Below, in pieces: positions 42,262-55,863 of a stretch of 64,000 nucleotides of DNA. The stretch comes from Algihabitans sp965233705 (lineage in GTDB: Bacteria; Pseudomonadota; Alphaproteobacteria; Kiloniellales; DSM-21159). The notes under the pieces are model-generated. The model was not told the DNA's origin and ran no database searches. It saw only the letters and a list, made by a program, of their open reading frames with translations. Where the stretch lies: the NCBI GenBank assembly GCA_965233705.1, contig CBDDTF010000001.1, forward strand, positions 930,001 through 994,000. The letters run 5' to 3'. The translations under genes and the position numbers were made by a program. How positions within the stretch are numbered: the first letter of the stretch is position 1; every line of letters starts with the position of its first letter.

Positions 42262-42390
42262 TCGCTTTCGGACCGGGCAGGAACGCCGACATCCGGGTTT
42301 GCTCGTCCGGGCCGGAGCTTACGCACGGCGATGCGGCCGAACCGACGGCGCATCGCACCATCGCATATCGCTTCATGGAGGATATGACCC
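42262..42390 (+). promoter_or_regulatory. ROSE-type RNA thermometer in the hsp20 leader
   Basis: The last hairpin, 42364-42386, pairs CATATC with GATATG, then leaves a bulged G (42370), then pairs CTTC with GGAG, so that the ribosome site GGAGGA (42377-42382) is hidden. The 5' strand contains UCGCU, which fits the ROSE consensus U(U/C)GCU opposite AGGA with a bulged G. ROSE elements of rhizobia precede small heat-shock genes and melt at high temperature. The upstream leader is long enough for the further helices normally present. Confidence 0.75.
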
Positions 42391-42867
42391 ATGCGTAGTA
42401 CCGATTTCTCCCCGCTTCTGCGTGCCACGGTCGGCTTCGACCGCATGATGCACCTGCTGGACAGCGCCAGCCGGGTCGACGAGGGTGCGCTCAACTATCC
42501 GCCCTACAACATCGAGAAGACCGGCGACGACGCCTACCGCATCACCATGGCGGTGGCCGGCTTCGCCGAGGACGAGCTGACCGTCACGCTGCACCAGAAC
42601 CAGCTCACCATCGAGGGCAAGAAGGCGCGCGACGAGGCCGAGGGCGAGCAGGGCCGCTTCCTGCACCGCGGCATCGCGACCCGCGCCTTCCAGCGCAACT
42701 TCCAGCTCGCCGACCACATCAAGGTCAGCGGCGCGCGGCTGGAGAACGGCCTGCTGCACGTCGAGCTGGTGCGCGAGGTGCCGGAGTCCGCGAAGCCGCG
42801 CAGCATCTCGATCCAGTCGAGCGACGGCACGGGCGCCAAGGTCCTGGAGAACCAGGCGGCCGCCTGA
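42391..42867 (+). CDS. Small heat-shock protein Hsp20 (IbpA type)
   Basis: A 158-residue alpha-crystallin-type chaperone. The N-terminus RSTDFSPLLRATVGFDRMMHLLDSA is the IbpA-type arm, and the crystallin domain runs from YPPYNIEKTGDDAYRITMAVAGFAEDELTV to LENGLLHVELVREVPE. It holds unfolding proteins for later refolding. Regulation is unusually visible: an RpoH-like promoter and a ROSE thermometer that hides GGAGGA, 9 nt before the ATG. A strong terminator follows. Confidence 0.95.
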   Translation: MRSTDFSPLLRATVGFDRMMHLLDSASRVDEGALNYPPYNIEKTGDDAYRITMAVAGFAEDELTVTLHQNQLTIEGKKARDEAEGEQGRFLHRGIATRAFQRNFQLADHIKVSGARLENGLLHVELVREVPESAKPRSISIQSSDGTGAKVLENQAAA

Positions 42868-42893
42868 CGCCGCGTCACCTGCCAACGGCAGCG

Positions 42894-42928
42894 AGGGCCG
42901 GGCGGATCGACCGCCCGGCCCTCTTTTC
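42894..42928 (+). terminator. Rho-independent terminator after hsp20
   Basis: A perfect 13-bp stem, GAGGGCCGGGCGG with CCGCCCGGCCCTC, 5-nt loop, then TTTT. It also lies downstream of the convergent lysR gene. Confidence 0.92.
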
Positions 42929-42958
42929 GAGTCGGCCCCCGGTCGCCCTGGTCCGCGC

Positions 42959-43849
42959 TCAGAAGCGGCTCTGGGCCACCTGGCGCAGCAGGAAGTCGCG
43001 GAACACCTCGATCCGCTGGGTGCCGCGCAGCTCCTCGGGATAGACGAAGTAGGCGTCGATGCGCGGCCCCTCCAGCTCGGGCAGCACGTGCACCAGGTCG
43101 CCGCCCTCCTGGGCCACGAACTCCGGCAGCGCGCCGAGGCCGGCGCCGGAGGAGACGGCCTGCATGATGGCGTAGACGTTGTTCAGCGTCAGCGCCGGGC
43201 GCCGCATGGAATTGGACGGCATGCCGATGCGCAGCAGCCAGTTGACGTCGGGCACCGGCGGGCGCGTGTCCTCGCCGTAGACGATGATCCGGTGGTTGTC
43301 GAGGTCGGCCGGCGCCTTGGGGATGCCGTACTTCTTGAGGTAGGCCGCCGAGGCGAAGGCGTGCATGTGCACGGTCAGCAGGTGGCGTTGGATCAGGTCG
43401 GCCTGGCGCGGCGGCGACAGGCGGATCGCCACGTCGGCCTGGCGCATCGAGAGGTCGAGCTCGCGATCGTCGAGGATCATGTGCAGCTCGATGTCGGGAT
43501 AGAGCTCCATGAACTCGCGGATGCGCGGCGCCAGCCAGGTCGAGCCGAAGGCGACGGTGGTGGTGACCTTCAAGGGGCCGCGCGGGCGGTCCTTGCTCTC
43601 GGTCAGCAGCGCCTCGGTCATCGCCAGCTTGGCGAAGACCTCGTGGGCGGTGCGATAGAGCAGCTCGCCCTGCTCGGTCAGGATCAGGCCGCGGGCATGG
43701 CGGTGGAACAGCGGCACCTTCAGCGACTCCTCGAGCGCCGAGATCTGCCGGCTGACCGCCGACTGGCTGAGATTCAGCACCTCGCCCGCGTGCGTGAAGC
43801 TGCCCGCCTCCGCGACCGCGTGGAAGATGCGCAGCTTGTCCCAATCCAT
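42959..43849 (-). CDS. LysR-family transcriptional regulator
   Basis: A 296-residue LysR regulator: helix-turn-helix at about 18-40 (GSFTHAGEVLNLSQSAVSRQISALEESL), then a substrate-binding domain with KVTTTVAFGSTWLAPRIREF and GAGLGALPEFVA. LysR genes of this subgroup next to trxB are frequent in alphaproteobacteria. The ligand and targets are unknown. The gene lies downstream of trxB on the same strand, after a trxB terminator, so it probably has its own promoter in the 146-bp gap. Confidence 0.92.
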   Translation of the reverse strand: MDWDKLRIFHAVAEAGSFTHAGEVLNLSQSAVSRQISALEESLKVPLFHRHARGLILTEQGELLYRTAHEVFAKLAMTEALLTESKDRPRGPLKVTTTVAFGSTWLAPRIREFMELYPDIELHMILDDRELDLSMRQADVAIRLSPPRQADLIQRHLLTVHMHAFASAAYLKKYGIPKAPADLDNHRIIVYGEDTRPPVPDVNWLLRIGMPSNSMRRPALTLNNVYAIMQAVSSGAGLGALPEFVAQEGGDLVHVLPELEGPRIDAYFVYPEELRGTQRIEVFRDFLLRQVAQSRF

Positions 43850-43941
43850 CGAAACCGCATGCCCCCCAGTCAGACGACGCCGACGCCGAGCCCCCGACTC
43901 GGTCGGCGTGCCGCAATTATAGAAGTTTCAAGCGCTAAAAG

Positions 43942-43970
43942 CCCACCCCGCAGCCGTCACGGCGGCGGGG
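43942..43970 (-). terminator. Rho-independent terminator after trxB
   Basis: On the minus strand CCCCGCCGCC pairs with GGCTGCGGGG (43970-43946; one mismatch), 5-nt loop, followed by TGGGCTTTTAGC. It lies 26 bp past the trxB stop. Confidence 0.7.
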
Positions 43971-43995
43971 GCGCATTCGGGCGTATGCCGGCGCG

Positions 43996-44955
43996 CTACT
44001 CCGCCGCGGCGGCCTGGTCTTCCAGCGCGGCCAGGTACTTCTCCGCCTCCAGCGCGGCCATGCAGCCCATCCCGGCGGCGGTGACCGCCTGGCGATAGAC
44101 CTTGTCCACGCAGTCGCCGGCGGCGAAGACACCCGGCACCGCGGTCTTGGGCGAGCCGGTCTCGGTGAGGATGTAGCCCTCCTCGTCCAGCGGCAGCTTG
44201 CCCTTGAGGAAGGTCGTGGCGGGGTCGTGGCCGATGGCGATGAACAGGCCGTGGCAGGCGAGATCCTGGGTGGCGCCGGTCTTGACGTTCTTCGCCCGCA
44301 GGCCGGTCACGCCCATCTCGTCGCCCAGCACCTCCTCGACCACATGGTCCCAGACCACCGAGACCTTGGGGTGGCGGAACAGCCGCTCCTGCATGATCTT
44401 CTCGGCGCGCAGCGCGTCGCGGCGATGGATCAGCGTCACCTTGCTGGCGATGTTGGCAAGGTAGAGCGCCTCCTCGACGGCGGTATTGCCGCCGCCGACC
44501 ACGCAGACCTCCTTGTCGCGGTAGAAGAAGCCGTCGCAGGTGGCGCAGGCGGAGACGCCGCGCCCGTTGAAGGCCTGCTCGCTCTCCAGGCCGAGCCAGC
44601 GCGCGCTGGCTCCGGTGGCGACGACCAGGGCGTCGGCGGTCAGCGTGACGCCGCTGTCGCAGCGCACCACGAAGGGGCGGCGCTCCAGGTCGACCTCGGC
44701 CGCAAGGTCGTAGAGGATCTCCGCGCCGACATGCTCGGCCTGCTTCGACATCTGCTCCATCAGCCAAGGGCCCTGGATGACGTCGGCGAAGCCGGGATAG
44801 TTCTCCACGTCGGTGGTGATGGTCATCTGCCCGCCCGGCTGCAGCCCGGCCAGCACCAGCGGTTTCAGGTTGGCGCGCGCGGTGTAGATGGCCGCGGTCA
44901 GGCCGGCGGCGCCGGAGCCGATGATCAAAACCTGGACGTGGCGCGACTCGGCCAT
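43996..44955 (-). CDS. trxB: Thioredoxin reductase
   Basis: A 319-residue flavoprotein. The FAD motif GSGAAGLTAAIYTARA is at 13-28, the redox-active CATC at 137-140, the NADPH motif VVGGGNTAVEEALYLA, and the C-terminal FAD motif VFAAGDCVD. It reduces thioredoxin with NADPH and so also feeds the SoxV/CcdA route across the membrane. The ATG at 44955 is followed directly by the conserved beta strand (VQVLIIGSGAAG). Monocistronic. Confidence 0.96.
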   Translation of the reverse strand: MAESRHVQVLIIGSGAAGLTAAIYTARANLKPLVLAGLQPGGQMTITTDVENYPGFADVIQGPWLMEQMSKQAEHVGAEILYDLAAEVDLERRPFVVRCDSGVTLTADALVVATGASARWLGLESEQAFNGRGVSACATCDGFFYRDKEVCVVGGGNTAVEEALYLANIASKVTLIHRRDALRAEKIMQERLFRHPKVSVVWDHVVEEVLGDEMGVTGLRAKNVKTGATQDLACHGLFIAIGHDPATTFLKGKLPLDEEGYILTETGSPKTAVPGVFAAGDCVDKVYRQAVTAAGMGCMAALEAEKYLAALEDQAAAAE

Positions 44956-45115
44956 GACGACTCTCCCCTCTCGGACCTACGGCTAGAGTAGGCAGCGGGG
45001 CGACGGGCGACAAGCGGCGGCGGAGCGAGGGCTGGACGCCGACGGGGCGCCGGCGGCGCACACGGGAGGCCGGGCCGGGGCCCGGACGAGCGGCGGCGCG
45101 GCCGGCCGGACGGCC

Positions 45116-45481
45116 TCAGGCCGTCTTGGCGAAGGCCTTGACCAGCTTGACCACCTGGTCGCGCACCTCGCCCTCGGGGATCGCGTTGATGGCGCGGGCC
45201 AGCTCCAGCGTCTGGCGGCTGAGCGGCAGGCCGTCGTTGACCGGGGCCGGCTTGGCGCCGCTGCCCGGCAGCCCCTCGAAGAAGTAGCCGACCGGTACGC
45301 CCAGCACGTTGGCCACGTCCCACAGCCGGCTGCCGCCCATGCGGTTGGCGCCGCTCTCGTACTTCTGCACCTGCTGGAAGGTGATGCCCAGCTTCTCGGC
45401 CAGCGCCGACTGGCTCATGCCCAGGGCGATGCGCTTCTCGCGCAGGCGCCGACCGATGTGAACGTCGGTGGGGTGATACAT
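45116..45481 (-). CDS. XRE-family regulator (PraR/PhrR-like)
   Basis: A 121-residue protein with an XRE helix-turn-helix at about 10-65: VHIGRRLREKRIALGMSQSALAEKLGITFQQVQKYESGANRMGGSRLWDVANVLGVPVGYFF. The C-terminal part is helical. The TFQQVQKYE-GANR-G-SRL core is typical of the PraR/PhrR group of alphaproteobacteria, which affect quorum sensing, surface growth or stress. It has a long AT-richer upstream region (45482-45760) with a possible TTGACA promoter. Confidence 0.88.
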   Translation of the reverse strand: MYHPTDVHIGRRLREKRIALGMSQSALAEKLGITFQQVQKYESGANRMGGSRLWDVANVLGVPVGYFFEGLPGSGAKPAPVNDGLPLSRQTLELARAINAIPEGEVRDQVVKLVKAFAKTA

Positions 45482-45761
45482 CGTCGCAGGATCCTTCGTT
45501 GGTGACCGGGAAACTCTTGCTGCTCGCTCGTCCCGAAGGCCCAGCGGAGAGCGACCCGCATGGGTTGTTCGAGCGCTGCTGTCAACCCGACCTTCGAGTC
45601 CCCACAGTCAAGGCGCACCAGGGTATGTAGGGTTGCACAATCATGGTGTGTCAAAGTTGTGATGGCGAGAAAGGTCCGAACCAAGGCGCGGCGTGACTTG
45701 CGTAAAAAGCCCCAAAGCCGGCGAATATCTCGCTATGCGAGTAATTGCAAGCGCCTCGCAG
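45482..45761. other. AT-richer region between the XRE and ELM1 genes
   Basis: About 280 bp with no convincing gene. On the minus strand, TTGACA (45654-45649) and TACATA (45629-45624) could be a promoter of the XRE gene, although the 19-bp spacing is long. A GAGTC (GANTC) site occurs at 45596-45600. Confidence 0.45.
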
Positions 45762-46751
45762 TCACAAAATCGTATCCAACCGGGCCCGCACCTCTCTCGC
45801 GATACGAGATGTCTCGGCCAGGGGGCGATAGCTCCAGGTCCCGATCTCGCCGGTGAAGCGACGCGCGATGCCGGCCGCGCGCAGGTCGTCGTGAAAGCGG
45901 GTGAACTTCGCCGAGCCACCCGGCAGATCGAAGACGTGGACCGGCTTGCCGGTGGCCGCCGCCTCGCAGGCCATGTTGACCGAGTCGCAGGTCACCACCA
46001 CGGCGTCCGCCAGGCCCAGGAAGGCGAAGTAGGGGTTGGCGCCGCTGCCGTCGTGGAAGCGGCCGGGCAGCTCGGCCAGCGCCGCGCGCAGCTCCTCCAC
46101 GGCCTCCCGACCGGTGCGCCGCGACACGGTGACCAGCAGGCTGCCGCCGGTCGCCGCCTGGGCCTGGCGCAGCCGCGCGGCCAGCGTCCGCGCCTCCGCC
46201 GCGCCCAGCCGGAAGACCTTGTTGGTGCCGCCCACCGCCACGGCGATCAAGGGGCGCGGCAGAGCCGCCAGCTCCGGCGCCAGCTCGGCCGCGGCGGCGG
46301 CCAGGCGCGCCGGCGTCACCCGGCCCAGCGCCCCGAAGGTGGTCAGCACGTTGGGCCCCGCCAGCCGGTCGTGGCGGGGCACGATCACCAGGTCGAAGCG
46401 CGCAAGCGGCTGGTAGGGCCGCTGGATGTGGATCGCGAAGGTCCGCCCGCCGGCCGCCCGGCTGGCGGCGCGGATGCCGGCGGTCACCGCGGCGGCGCGC
46501 CGGCCGGTGCTGATCGCCAGGTCCGGCCAGGGCGGCGCCAGCGGCGCGCCCTCGCGCACCTCGACGCAGGCCAGCGGGTCGCGCCAGAGGCGCGGCGGCA
46601 GCCAGACCCAGGGGCGGCGCGCGGTGATGCGCCGCACGCTCGGCTGCGTGTCCAGGGCTTCGGCCAGCCCCAGCGCCTGCACCTCGATCCCGGCGCGACC
46701 ATCGGTCACGACCCAACAGGACAGCCCACCGCCCGCGTGGCGTGACGTCAC
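45762..46751 (-). CDS. ELM1/GtrOC1-family (DUF1022) glycosyltransferase-like protein
   Basis: A 329-residue protein of the ELM1 domain family: WVVTDGRAGIEVQALGLAEAL, RPDLAISTGRRAAAVTAGIR-like core, FAIHIQRPYQPLARFDLVIVPRHD, AVAVGGTNKVFRLG and the donor-site-like CDSVNMACEAAATGKPVHVFDLPGGSAKF. Plant ELM1 acts in mitochondrial fission, but bacterial members look like GT-B-fold sugar transferases. The function is not known. It is divergent from the Lrp regulator. The ATG at 46751 gives a near-complete domain. Confidence 0.85.
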   Translation of the reverse strand: MTSRHAGGGLSCWVVTDGRAGIEVQALGLAEALDTQPSVRRITARRPWVWLPPRLWRDPLACVEVREGAPLAPPWPDLAISTGRRAAAVTAGIRAASRAAGGRTFAIHIQRPYQPLARFDLVIVPRHDRLAGPNVLTTFGALGRVTPARLAAAAAELAPELAALPRPLIAVAVGGTNKVFRLGAAEARTLAARLRQAQAATGGSLLVTVSRRTGREAVEELRAALAELPGRFHDGSGANPYFAFLGLADAVVVTCDSVNMACEAAATGKPVHVFDLPGGSAKFTRFHDDLRAAGIARRFTGEIGTWSYRPLAETSRIAREVRARLDTIL

Positions 46752-46879
46752 GACCCGGCTCGCTCCGTCACGCGATCCGCCCTTGAACCCCGGAGCGTCA
46801 TGGGTAATATCCTTGCGCAGACAGGCCGCCGGGCGGCCAAGTTGTTTCGCCTTTTCAGACCCTCACCCTTAGGAGGCAA

Positions 46880-47395
46880 GTGGCTGTGCGCCGGGTCAAG
46901 CTCGACCGGATCGATTTGCGCATCCTGCGTGATCTGCAGGACAACGGACGCATGACCAACGTGGAGTTGGCCAAGCGCGCCGGCATCTCCGCCCCGCCCT
47001 GCCTGCGCCGCGTGCGCGCGCTGGAGGAGGGCGGCTTCATCCGCGGCTATCACGCGGACGTGGCGGCCGAGCCGCTCGGCTACGAGGTGCTGTTCCTAGC
47101 GCTTGTCGGGCTCGACAGCCAGAACGAATCGGTGCTGCGCGCCTTCGAGTCGGAGGTGGAGCGCTGGCCCGAGGTGCGCGAGTGCCACATGATGCGCGGG
47201 CCGCACGACTTCGTGCTCAAGCTGGTGGCGCGCAACACCGCGCATGAGAACGAGCTGACCCAGAAGCTGACCGCCGCGCCGCACGTCTCCACCGTGCTGA
47301 CGCTGCAGGTGATCCGCTCGGCGGTCGACCGCCCCGGCGTGCCGATCGACGCGGAAAGCGCGCCGCCGGCCGCCGAGGAGGACGAGGAGGACTGA
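46880..47395 (+). CDS. Lrp/AsnC-family transcriptional regulator
   Basis: A 171-residue regulator starting with GTG at 46880, with AGGAGG 3 nt upstream. The HTH is in LDRIDLRILRDLQDNGRMTNVELAKRAGISAPPCLRRVRALEEGGFI, and the RAM effector domain follows (YEVLFLALVGLDSQNESVLRAFESEVERWPEVRECHMMRGPHDFVLKL). The C-terminus has an acidic extension (AAEEDEED). Such regulators sense amino acids. It is divergent from the ELM1 gene and convergent with the reductase at 47447. Confidence 0.93.
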   Translation: MAVRRVKLDRIDLRILRDLQDNGRMTNVELAKRAGISAPPCLRRVRALEEGGFIRGYHADVAAEPLGYEVLFLALVGLDSQNESVLRAFESEVERWPEVRECHMMRGPHDFVLKLVARNTAHENELTQKLTAAPHVSTVLTLQVIRSAVDRPGVPIDAESAPPAAEEDEED

Positions 47396-47446
47396 CGCCC
47401 CCGCCGCGGTCCAGGGAGCGGCCCGGCGGCGCGGGTCAAGCAGCGG

Positions 47447-48361
47447 TCAGGCCGCCGCGTGCGAGGCGGTGTCGCCCTTGGCGACGGCCTGATTGGCCAG
47501 CAGCTCCAGCGCCTTGACCATGGCCGAGTGGTCCCAGCCGGCGCCGCCGTTGGCGCTGCAGGCGTTGAACAGCTCCTGCGCGGTCGCCGTGTTCGGCAGG
47601 CTGACGCCCAGCGCCTTGGCGCCCTGCAAAGCCAGGTTCAGGTCCTTCTGGTGCAGCGCGATGCGGAAGCCGGGGTCGAAGCTCCGCTCGATCATGCGCT
47701 GGCCATGCACCTCCAGAATGCGCGAGGAGGCGAGGCCGCCCATCAGGGCCTCGCGCACCTTGGCCGGATCGGCCCCGGCCTTGGCGGCGAAGACCAGCGC
47801 CTCGGCCACCGCCTCGATGGTCAGCGCCACGACGATCTGGTTGGCCACCTTGGTGGTCTGGCCGACGCCGTTGTCGCCGACCAGGGTGATGGTCTTGCCC
47901 ATCGTCTCGAAGATCGGCCTGGCGCGGTCGAAGGCCGCCTGCGGGCCGCCGACCATGATGGTCAGACTGGCCGCCTTGGCCCCGACCTCGCCGCCGGAGA
48001 CCGGGGCGTCCAGGTAGGCGCAGCCCAGCGCCTCGATCCGCGCGGCGAAGTCCTTGGTCTCGATCGGCGAGATCGAGCTCATGTCGATCACCAGCTTGCC
48101 CTCGGACAGGCCGGCGGCGACGCCGCGCTCGCCGAACAGCACCGCCTCGACCTCCGGCGTGTCGGGCACCATGGTGATGATCACGTCGCTGGCTCCGGCC
48201 ACCGCCTTGGGGTCGTCCAGCAGCGTCAATCCCTTGTCGCGCAGCTCCTGCGGCGCGGGCGTGCGGTGCACGCAGCTCGCCACCGCATGGCCGGCGTCGA
48301 GCAGATGCCCGGCCATGGGCGCGCCCATGATCCCCAGGCCGATGAATCCGATCTTCTCCAT
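47447..48361 (-). CDS. glxR: Tartronate semialdehyde reductase (2-hydroxy-3-oxopropionate reductase)
   Basis: A 304-residue beta-hydroxyacid dehydrogenase: nucleotide motif GFIGLGIMGAPMAGHLL at the N-terminus, DAPVSGGEVGAKAASLTIMVGG substrate loop and the catalytic lysine in GVGQTTKVANQIVVALTIEAVAEAL. It reduces tartronate semialdehyde to glycerate in glyoxylate use. The neighbouring hyi gene (80 bp upstream on the same strand) supports that assignment; glyoxylate carboligase (gcl), which usually accompanies them, is absent. Confidence 0.9.
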   Translation of the reverse strand: MEKIGFIGLGIMGAPMAGHLLDAGHAVASCVHRTPAPQELRDKGLTLLDDPKAVAGASDVIITMVPDTPEVEAVLFGERGVAAGLSEGKLVIDMSSISPIETKDFAARIEALGCAYLDAPVSGGEVGAKAASLTIMVGGPQAAFDRARPIFETMGKTITLVGDNGVGQTTKVANQIVVALTIEAVAEALVFAAKAGADPAKVREALMGGLASSRILEVHGQRMIERSFDPGFRIALHQKDLNLALQGAKALGVSLPNTATAQELFNACSANGGAGWDHSAMVKALELLANQAVAKGDTASHAAA

Positions 48362-48440
48362 GGTGCGCCTCTCCCCTCTTCGCGCTCGTGTCGGCTTTGG
48401 CTTGCGTCACGCCGCGCCTGTGTCGGCGCGGCGGGCGGCG

Positions 48441-49238
48441 TCAGGCCGCCGCGGCGGCCTGCGCCCGGGCGGCGCGCAGCCAGCCCAGGCCCGCCTCGGT
48501 GCCGGCCGCGGGCTTGTACTCGCAGCCGATCCACCCAGGGTAGCCCAGGCGGTCCAGGTGCGCGAAGAGGAAGGGAAAGTTGATCTCGCCGGTCCCCGGC
48601 TCGTGGCGGCCCGGGGTGTCGGCGATCTGAATATGGGCGATGCGCGCGCGCTGCGCCGACAGCGTCGGCGCCAGATCCCCCTCCATGATCTGCATGTGAT
48701 AAACGTCGTACTGCACGAAGAGGTTGGCGGCGCCGACCTTGTCGATCAGGTCCAGCGCCTGGCGGGTGCGGGTCAGGTAGAAGCCGGGGATGTCGCGGGT
48801 GTTGATCGGCTCGATCAGCAGCTTGATCCCGGCCGCCGCCAGCTTGTCGGCCGCATAGGCCAGGTTGGCGACGAAGGTCGCCTCCAACTCCGCCGGATCG
48901 GCCCCCTGCGGCGCGATCCCGGCCAGGCAGTTGACCTGCGGACAGCCCAGGGCGCGGGCGTAGGCGATGGCCTGGTCGACGCCGGCGCGGAACTCCTCGA
49001 CCCGCGCGGGCAGGATGGCGATGCCCCGCTCACCCGCCGCCCAGTCGCCGGCCGGCAGGTTGTGCAGCACCTGGACCAGGCCGTGTTCCCGAAGCCGCTC
49101 GGCCAGCGCCTCGGCCGGATGGTCGTAGGGGAAGAGGTATTCGACCCCCTCGAAGCCGGCCTCGGCGGCGGCGGCGAAGCGATCCAGAAAGGCCTGCTCG
49201 GTGAAGAGCATGGACAGGTTGGCGGCGAATTTCGGCAT
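48441..49238 (-). CDS. hyi: Hydroxypyruvate isomerase
   Basis: A 265-residue TIM-barrel protein: FAANLSMLFTEQAFLDRFAAAAEAGFEGVEYLFPYDHP, HNLPAGDWAAGERGIAILP, CLAGIAPQG, LIEPINTRDIPGFYL, VQYDVYHMQIMEGDLAPTL, HIQIADTPGRHEPGTGEINF and GCEYKPA. These contain the metal-binding Glu, Asp, His and Glu residues of the family. It interconverts hydroxypyruvate and tartronate semialdehyde and forms a two-gene unit with the reductase gene downstream. Confidence 0.92.
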   Translation of the reverse strand: MPKFAANLSMLFTEQAFLDRFAAAAEAGFEGVEYLFPYDHPAEALAERLREHGLVQVLHNLPAGDWAAGERGIAILPARVEEFRAGVDQAIAYARALGCPQVNCLAGIAPQGADPAELEATFVANLAYAADKLAAAGIKLLIEPINTRDIPGFYLTRTRQALDLIDKVGAANLFVQYDVYHMQIMEGDLAPTLSAQRARIAHIQIADTPGRHEPGTGEINFPFLFAHLDRLGYPGWIGCEYKPAAGTEAGLGWLRAARAQAAAAA

Positions 49239-49337
49239 GACGCTCCTCCCTCGGTCCTCGTTGTTCAGGGCGAGGCCCGACCGAGAGGCCCCGCTGCGGG
49301 GGCCGCAGGCCGGTCAAAATCCGCCCTATAACAGAAC

Positions 49338-49395
49338 CTTAGAGCGAAGCTGTCCGGTCTGGCGAGTCGTCGACGCGATTCCTTCGGGCCGGCCG
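49338..49395 (+). repeat. Partial dispersed palindromic element (copy e)
   Basis: The left end TTAGAGCGAAGC and the inner CGCGATTCCTTCGGG are shared with copy a at 13286-13340; the right half is lost or diverged. Confidence 0.5.
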
Positions 49396-49486
49396 ACCGG
49401 CCCTGCCCGGCGCGAGTCGGCGTCGGGTGCAGGTCGGGCAGAGTGGGCAGTTTGGGCCGCTTGGGCGGGGGCATCGGCGGGCTGCC

Positions 49487-49542
49487 GGCCCGGGCGCGCG
49501 GTCCGGCGACGAAATCATGCGCGGCCCGGGCGCGCGGTCCGG
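49487..49542 (+). repeat. 20-bp direct repeat, 36-bp period
   Basis: GGCCCGGGCGCGCGGTCCGG occurs at 49487-49506 and again at 49523-49542, separated by 16 bp. Confidence 0.85.
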
Positions 49543-49614
49543 GCGCACCGGCCCACACGCGGGACCGCGTCGACAGTCACCAAGCGGGGACGACGCCGGC
49601 GGCGCGCCCGCGGC

Positions 49615-50091
49615 TCAGACGAAGGCGACCTTGAGAATCTCGTAGGCCTTGGTGCCCTTGGGCGTGGTCACCTCGACCGAATCGCCCTCGGCCTTGCCCA
49701 CCAGGGCGCGGGCAATCGGGCTGGTCACCGCGATCTTGCCGGCCTTCACGTCGGCTTCCAGCTCGCCGACGATCTGGTAGGACATCTCCTCGTCGGTGTC
49801 CTCGTCCACCACCGTCACGGTGGCGCCGAACTTGACCGTATCGCCGGACAGCTTGGAGGGGTCGATCACCTGGGCGCGGCTGATCTTGTCCTCCAGCTCG
49901 GCCACCCGGCCCTCGATGAAGGACTGGCGCTCGCGCGCGGCGTGATACTCGGCATTCTCGGACAGATCGCCATGCTCGCGCGCCTCGGCGATGGCCTTGA
50001 TGACCTCCGGGCGCGCCTGGGTCTTGAGCTGCTTCAGCTCCGCCTCGAGCCGGTTAAAACCTTCGGCGGTCATGGGAAACTTCTCGGTCAT
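49615..50091 (-). CDS. greA: Transcription elongation factor GreA
   Basis: A 158-residue protein from the ATG at 50091, the normal GreA length. The N-terminal coiled coil includes RLEAELKQLKTQARPEVIKAIAEAREHGDLSENAEYHAARERQSFIEGRVAELE, with the acidic tip residues that reach the polymerase active site, and the C-terminal domain runs VKFGATVTVVDEDT to GKAEGDSVEVTTPKG. It frees stalled RNA polymerase by inducing transcript cleavage. It lies 105 bp downstream of carB on the same strand. Confidence 0.95.
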   Translation of the reverse strand: MTEKFPMTAEGFNRLEAELKQLKTQARPEVIKAIAEAREHGDLSENAEYHAARERQSFIEGRVAELEDKISRAQVIDPSKLSGDTVKFGATVTVVDEDTDEEMSYQIVGELEADVKAGKIAVTSPIARALVGKAEGDSVEVTTPKGTKAYEILKVAFV

Positions 50092-50196
50092 GGCGATCCC
50101 TGTCACCAGAAGTGGCGCTGTCCGTCCCTGAACGGCGAGTTTTCACGAAAGAACCACCACTGCCCGCCCCGTAATGAGGGGTGTTCAGTGGTGGCT

Positions 50197-53457
<3,261 letters not shown>

Positions 53458-53706
53458 GGGCTCTTCAGGCAGGCTGCTGTCGGAGGAGGGGCGAAGATCG
53501 GAGACGTCTGGATGGACTTCGGACCGGTGCGCGCTCGCAAGGGCCCCGCGCCGGGTCGCGCTGAACCGCGCCGGCCGGAGCCCAGAGTCGGATCGGTGAT
53601 GCTGAAGGCAGCCCTATGCCACGCGCGCGCCGGCTTGGGAAGGGGGAAGACGCGGGCGGCGGCGATGCCGCCGTCGTTGGCGGCCCGGCGCCGGCCGCCC
53701 GGCGTC

Positions 53707-55509
<1,803 letters not shown>

Positions 55510-55863
55510 GCGGACTCGAATCGGTTGGACAGGCGGGACGGCCGGAAAAAGCCGCGCGACCCGGTTCGGGCCGCGCCGCTTTCGCCGCGCAACATAGGGC
55601 GGTGAAAGCCCCGGAGCAACGGCGCTACCGGCGGCCGCCCGCGTCCCGCCCGCCTCCCTGCCGCCCGCCTGCCGCCCGCCTGCCGCCCTGCGCCCTGGCC
55701 TGTCCGCGGTTTATCCCAGCGGCGCTCTTGCCCCGAACCGCCGGGACCGTCACAATCTTCCCATAACGCCGGGCGGGGACCGTCGGCGGCGGTGTGTCGG
55801 CGGGGAACGCCCGCAAAGACGCGACTGCGGGAGGAGAGAGGCCATGAGCGGGAGGACAGCGCC
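55510..55863. other. Intergenic region between lepA and the CBS gene
   Basis: A 354-bp divergent gap with no gene. An 11-bp tandem array (CTGCCGCCCGC, three units, 55658-55690) is the main feature. The promoters of both flanking genes must be here; no clear hexamers were found. Confidence 0.5.
55658..55690 (+). repeat. 11-bp tandem array, three units
   Basis: CTGCCGCCCGC twice in exact form and once with the last two bases changed. Confidence 0.8.

Larger units (their letters stand above)
49239..49614. other. Gene-free region between greA and hyi
   Basis: This 376-bp stretch shows no gene. It contains a partial dispersed element at 49338-49395 (TTAGAGCGAAGCTGTCCGG... CGCGATTCCTTCGGGCCGG) and a 20-bp direct repeat, GGCCCGGGCGCGCGGTCCGG, at 49487-49506 and 49523-49542. 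Confidence 0.55.
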
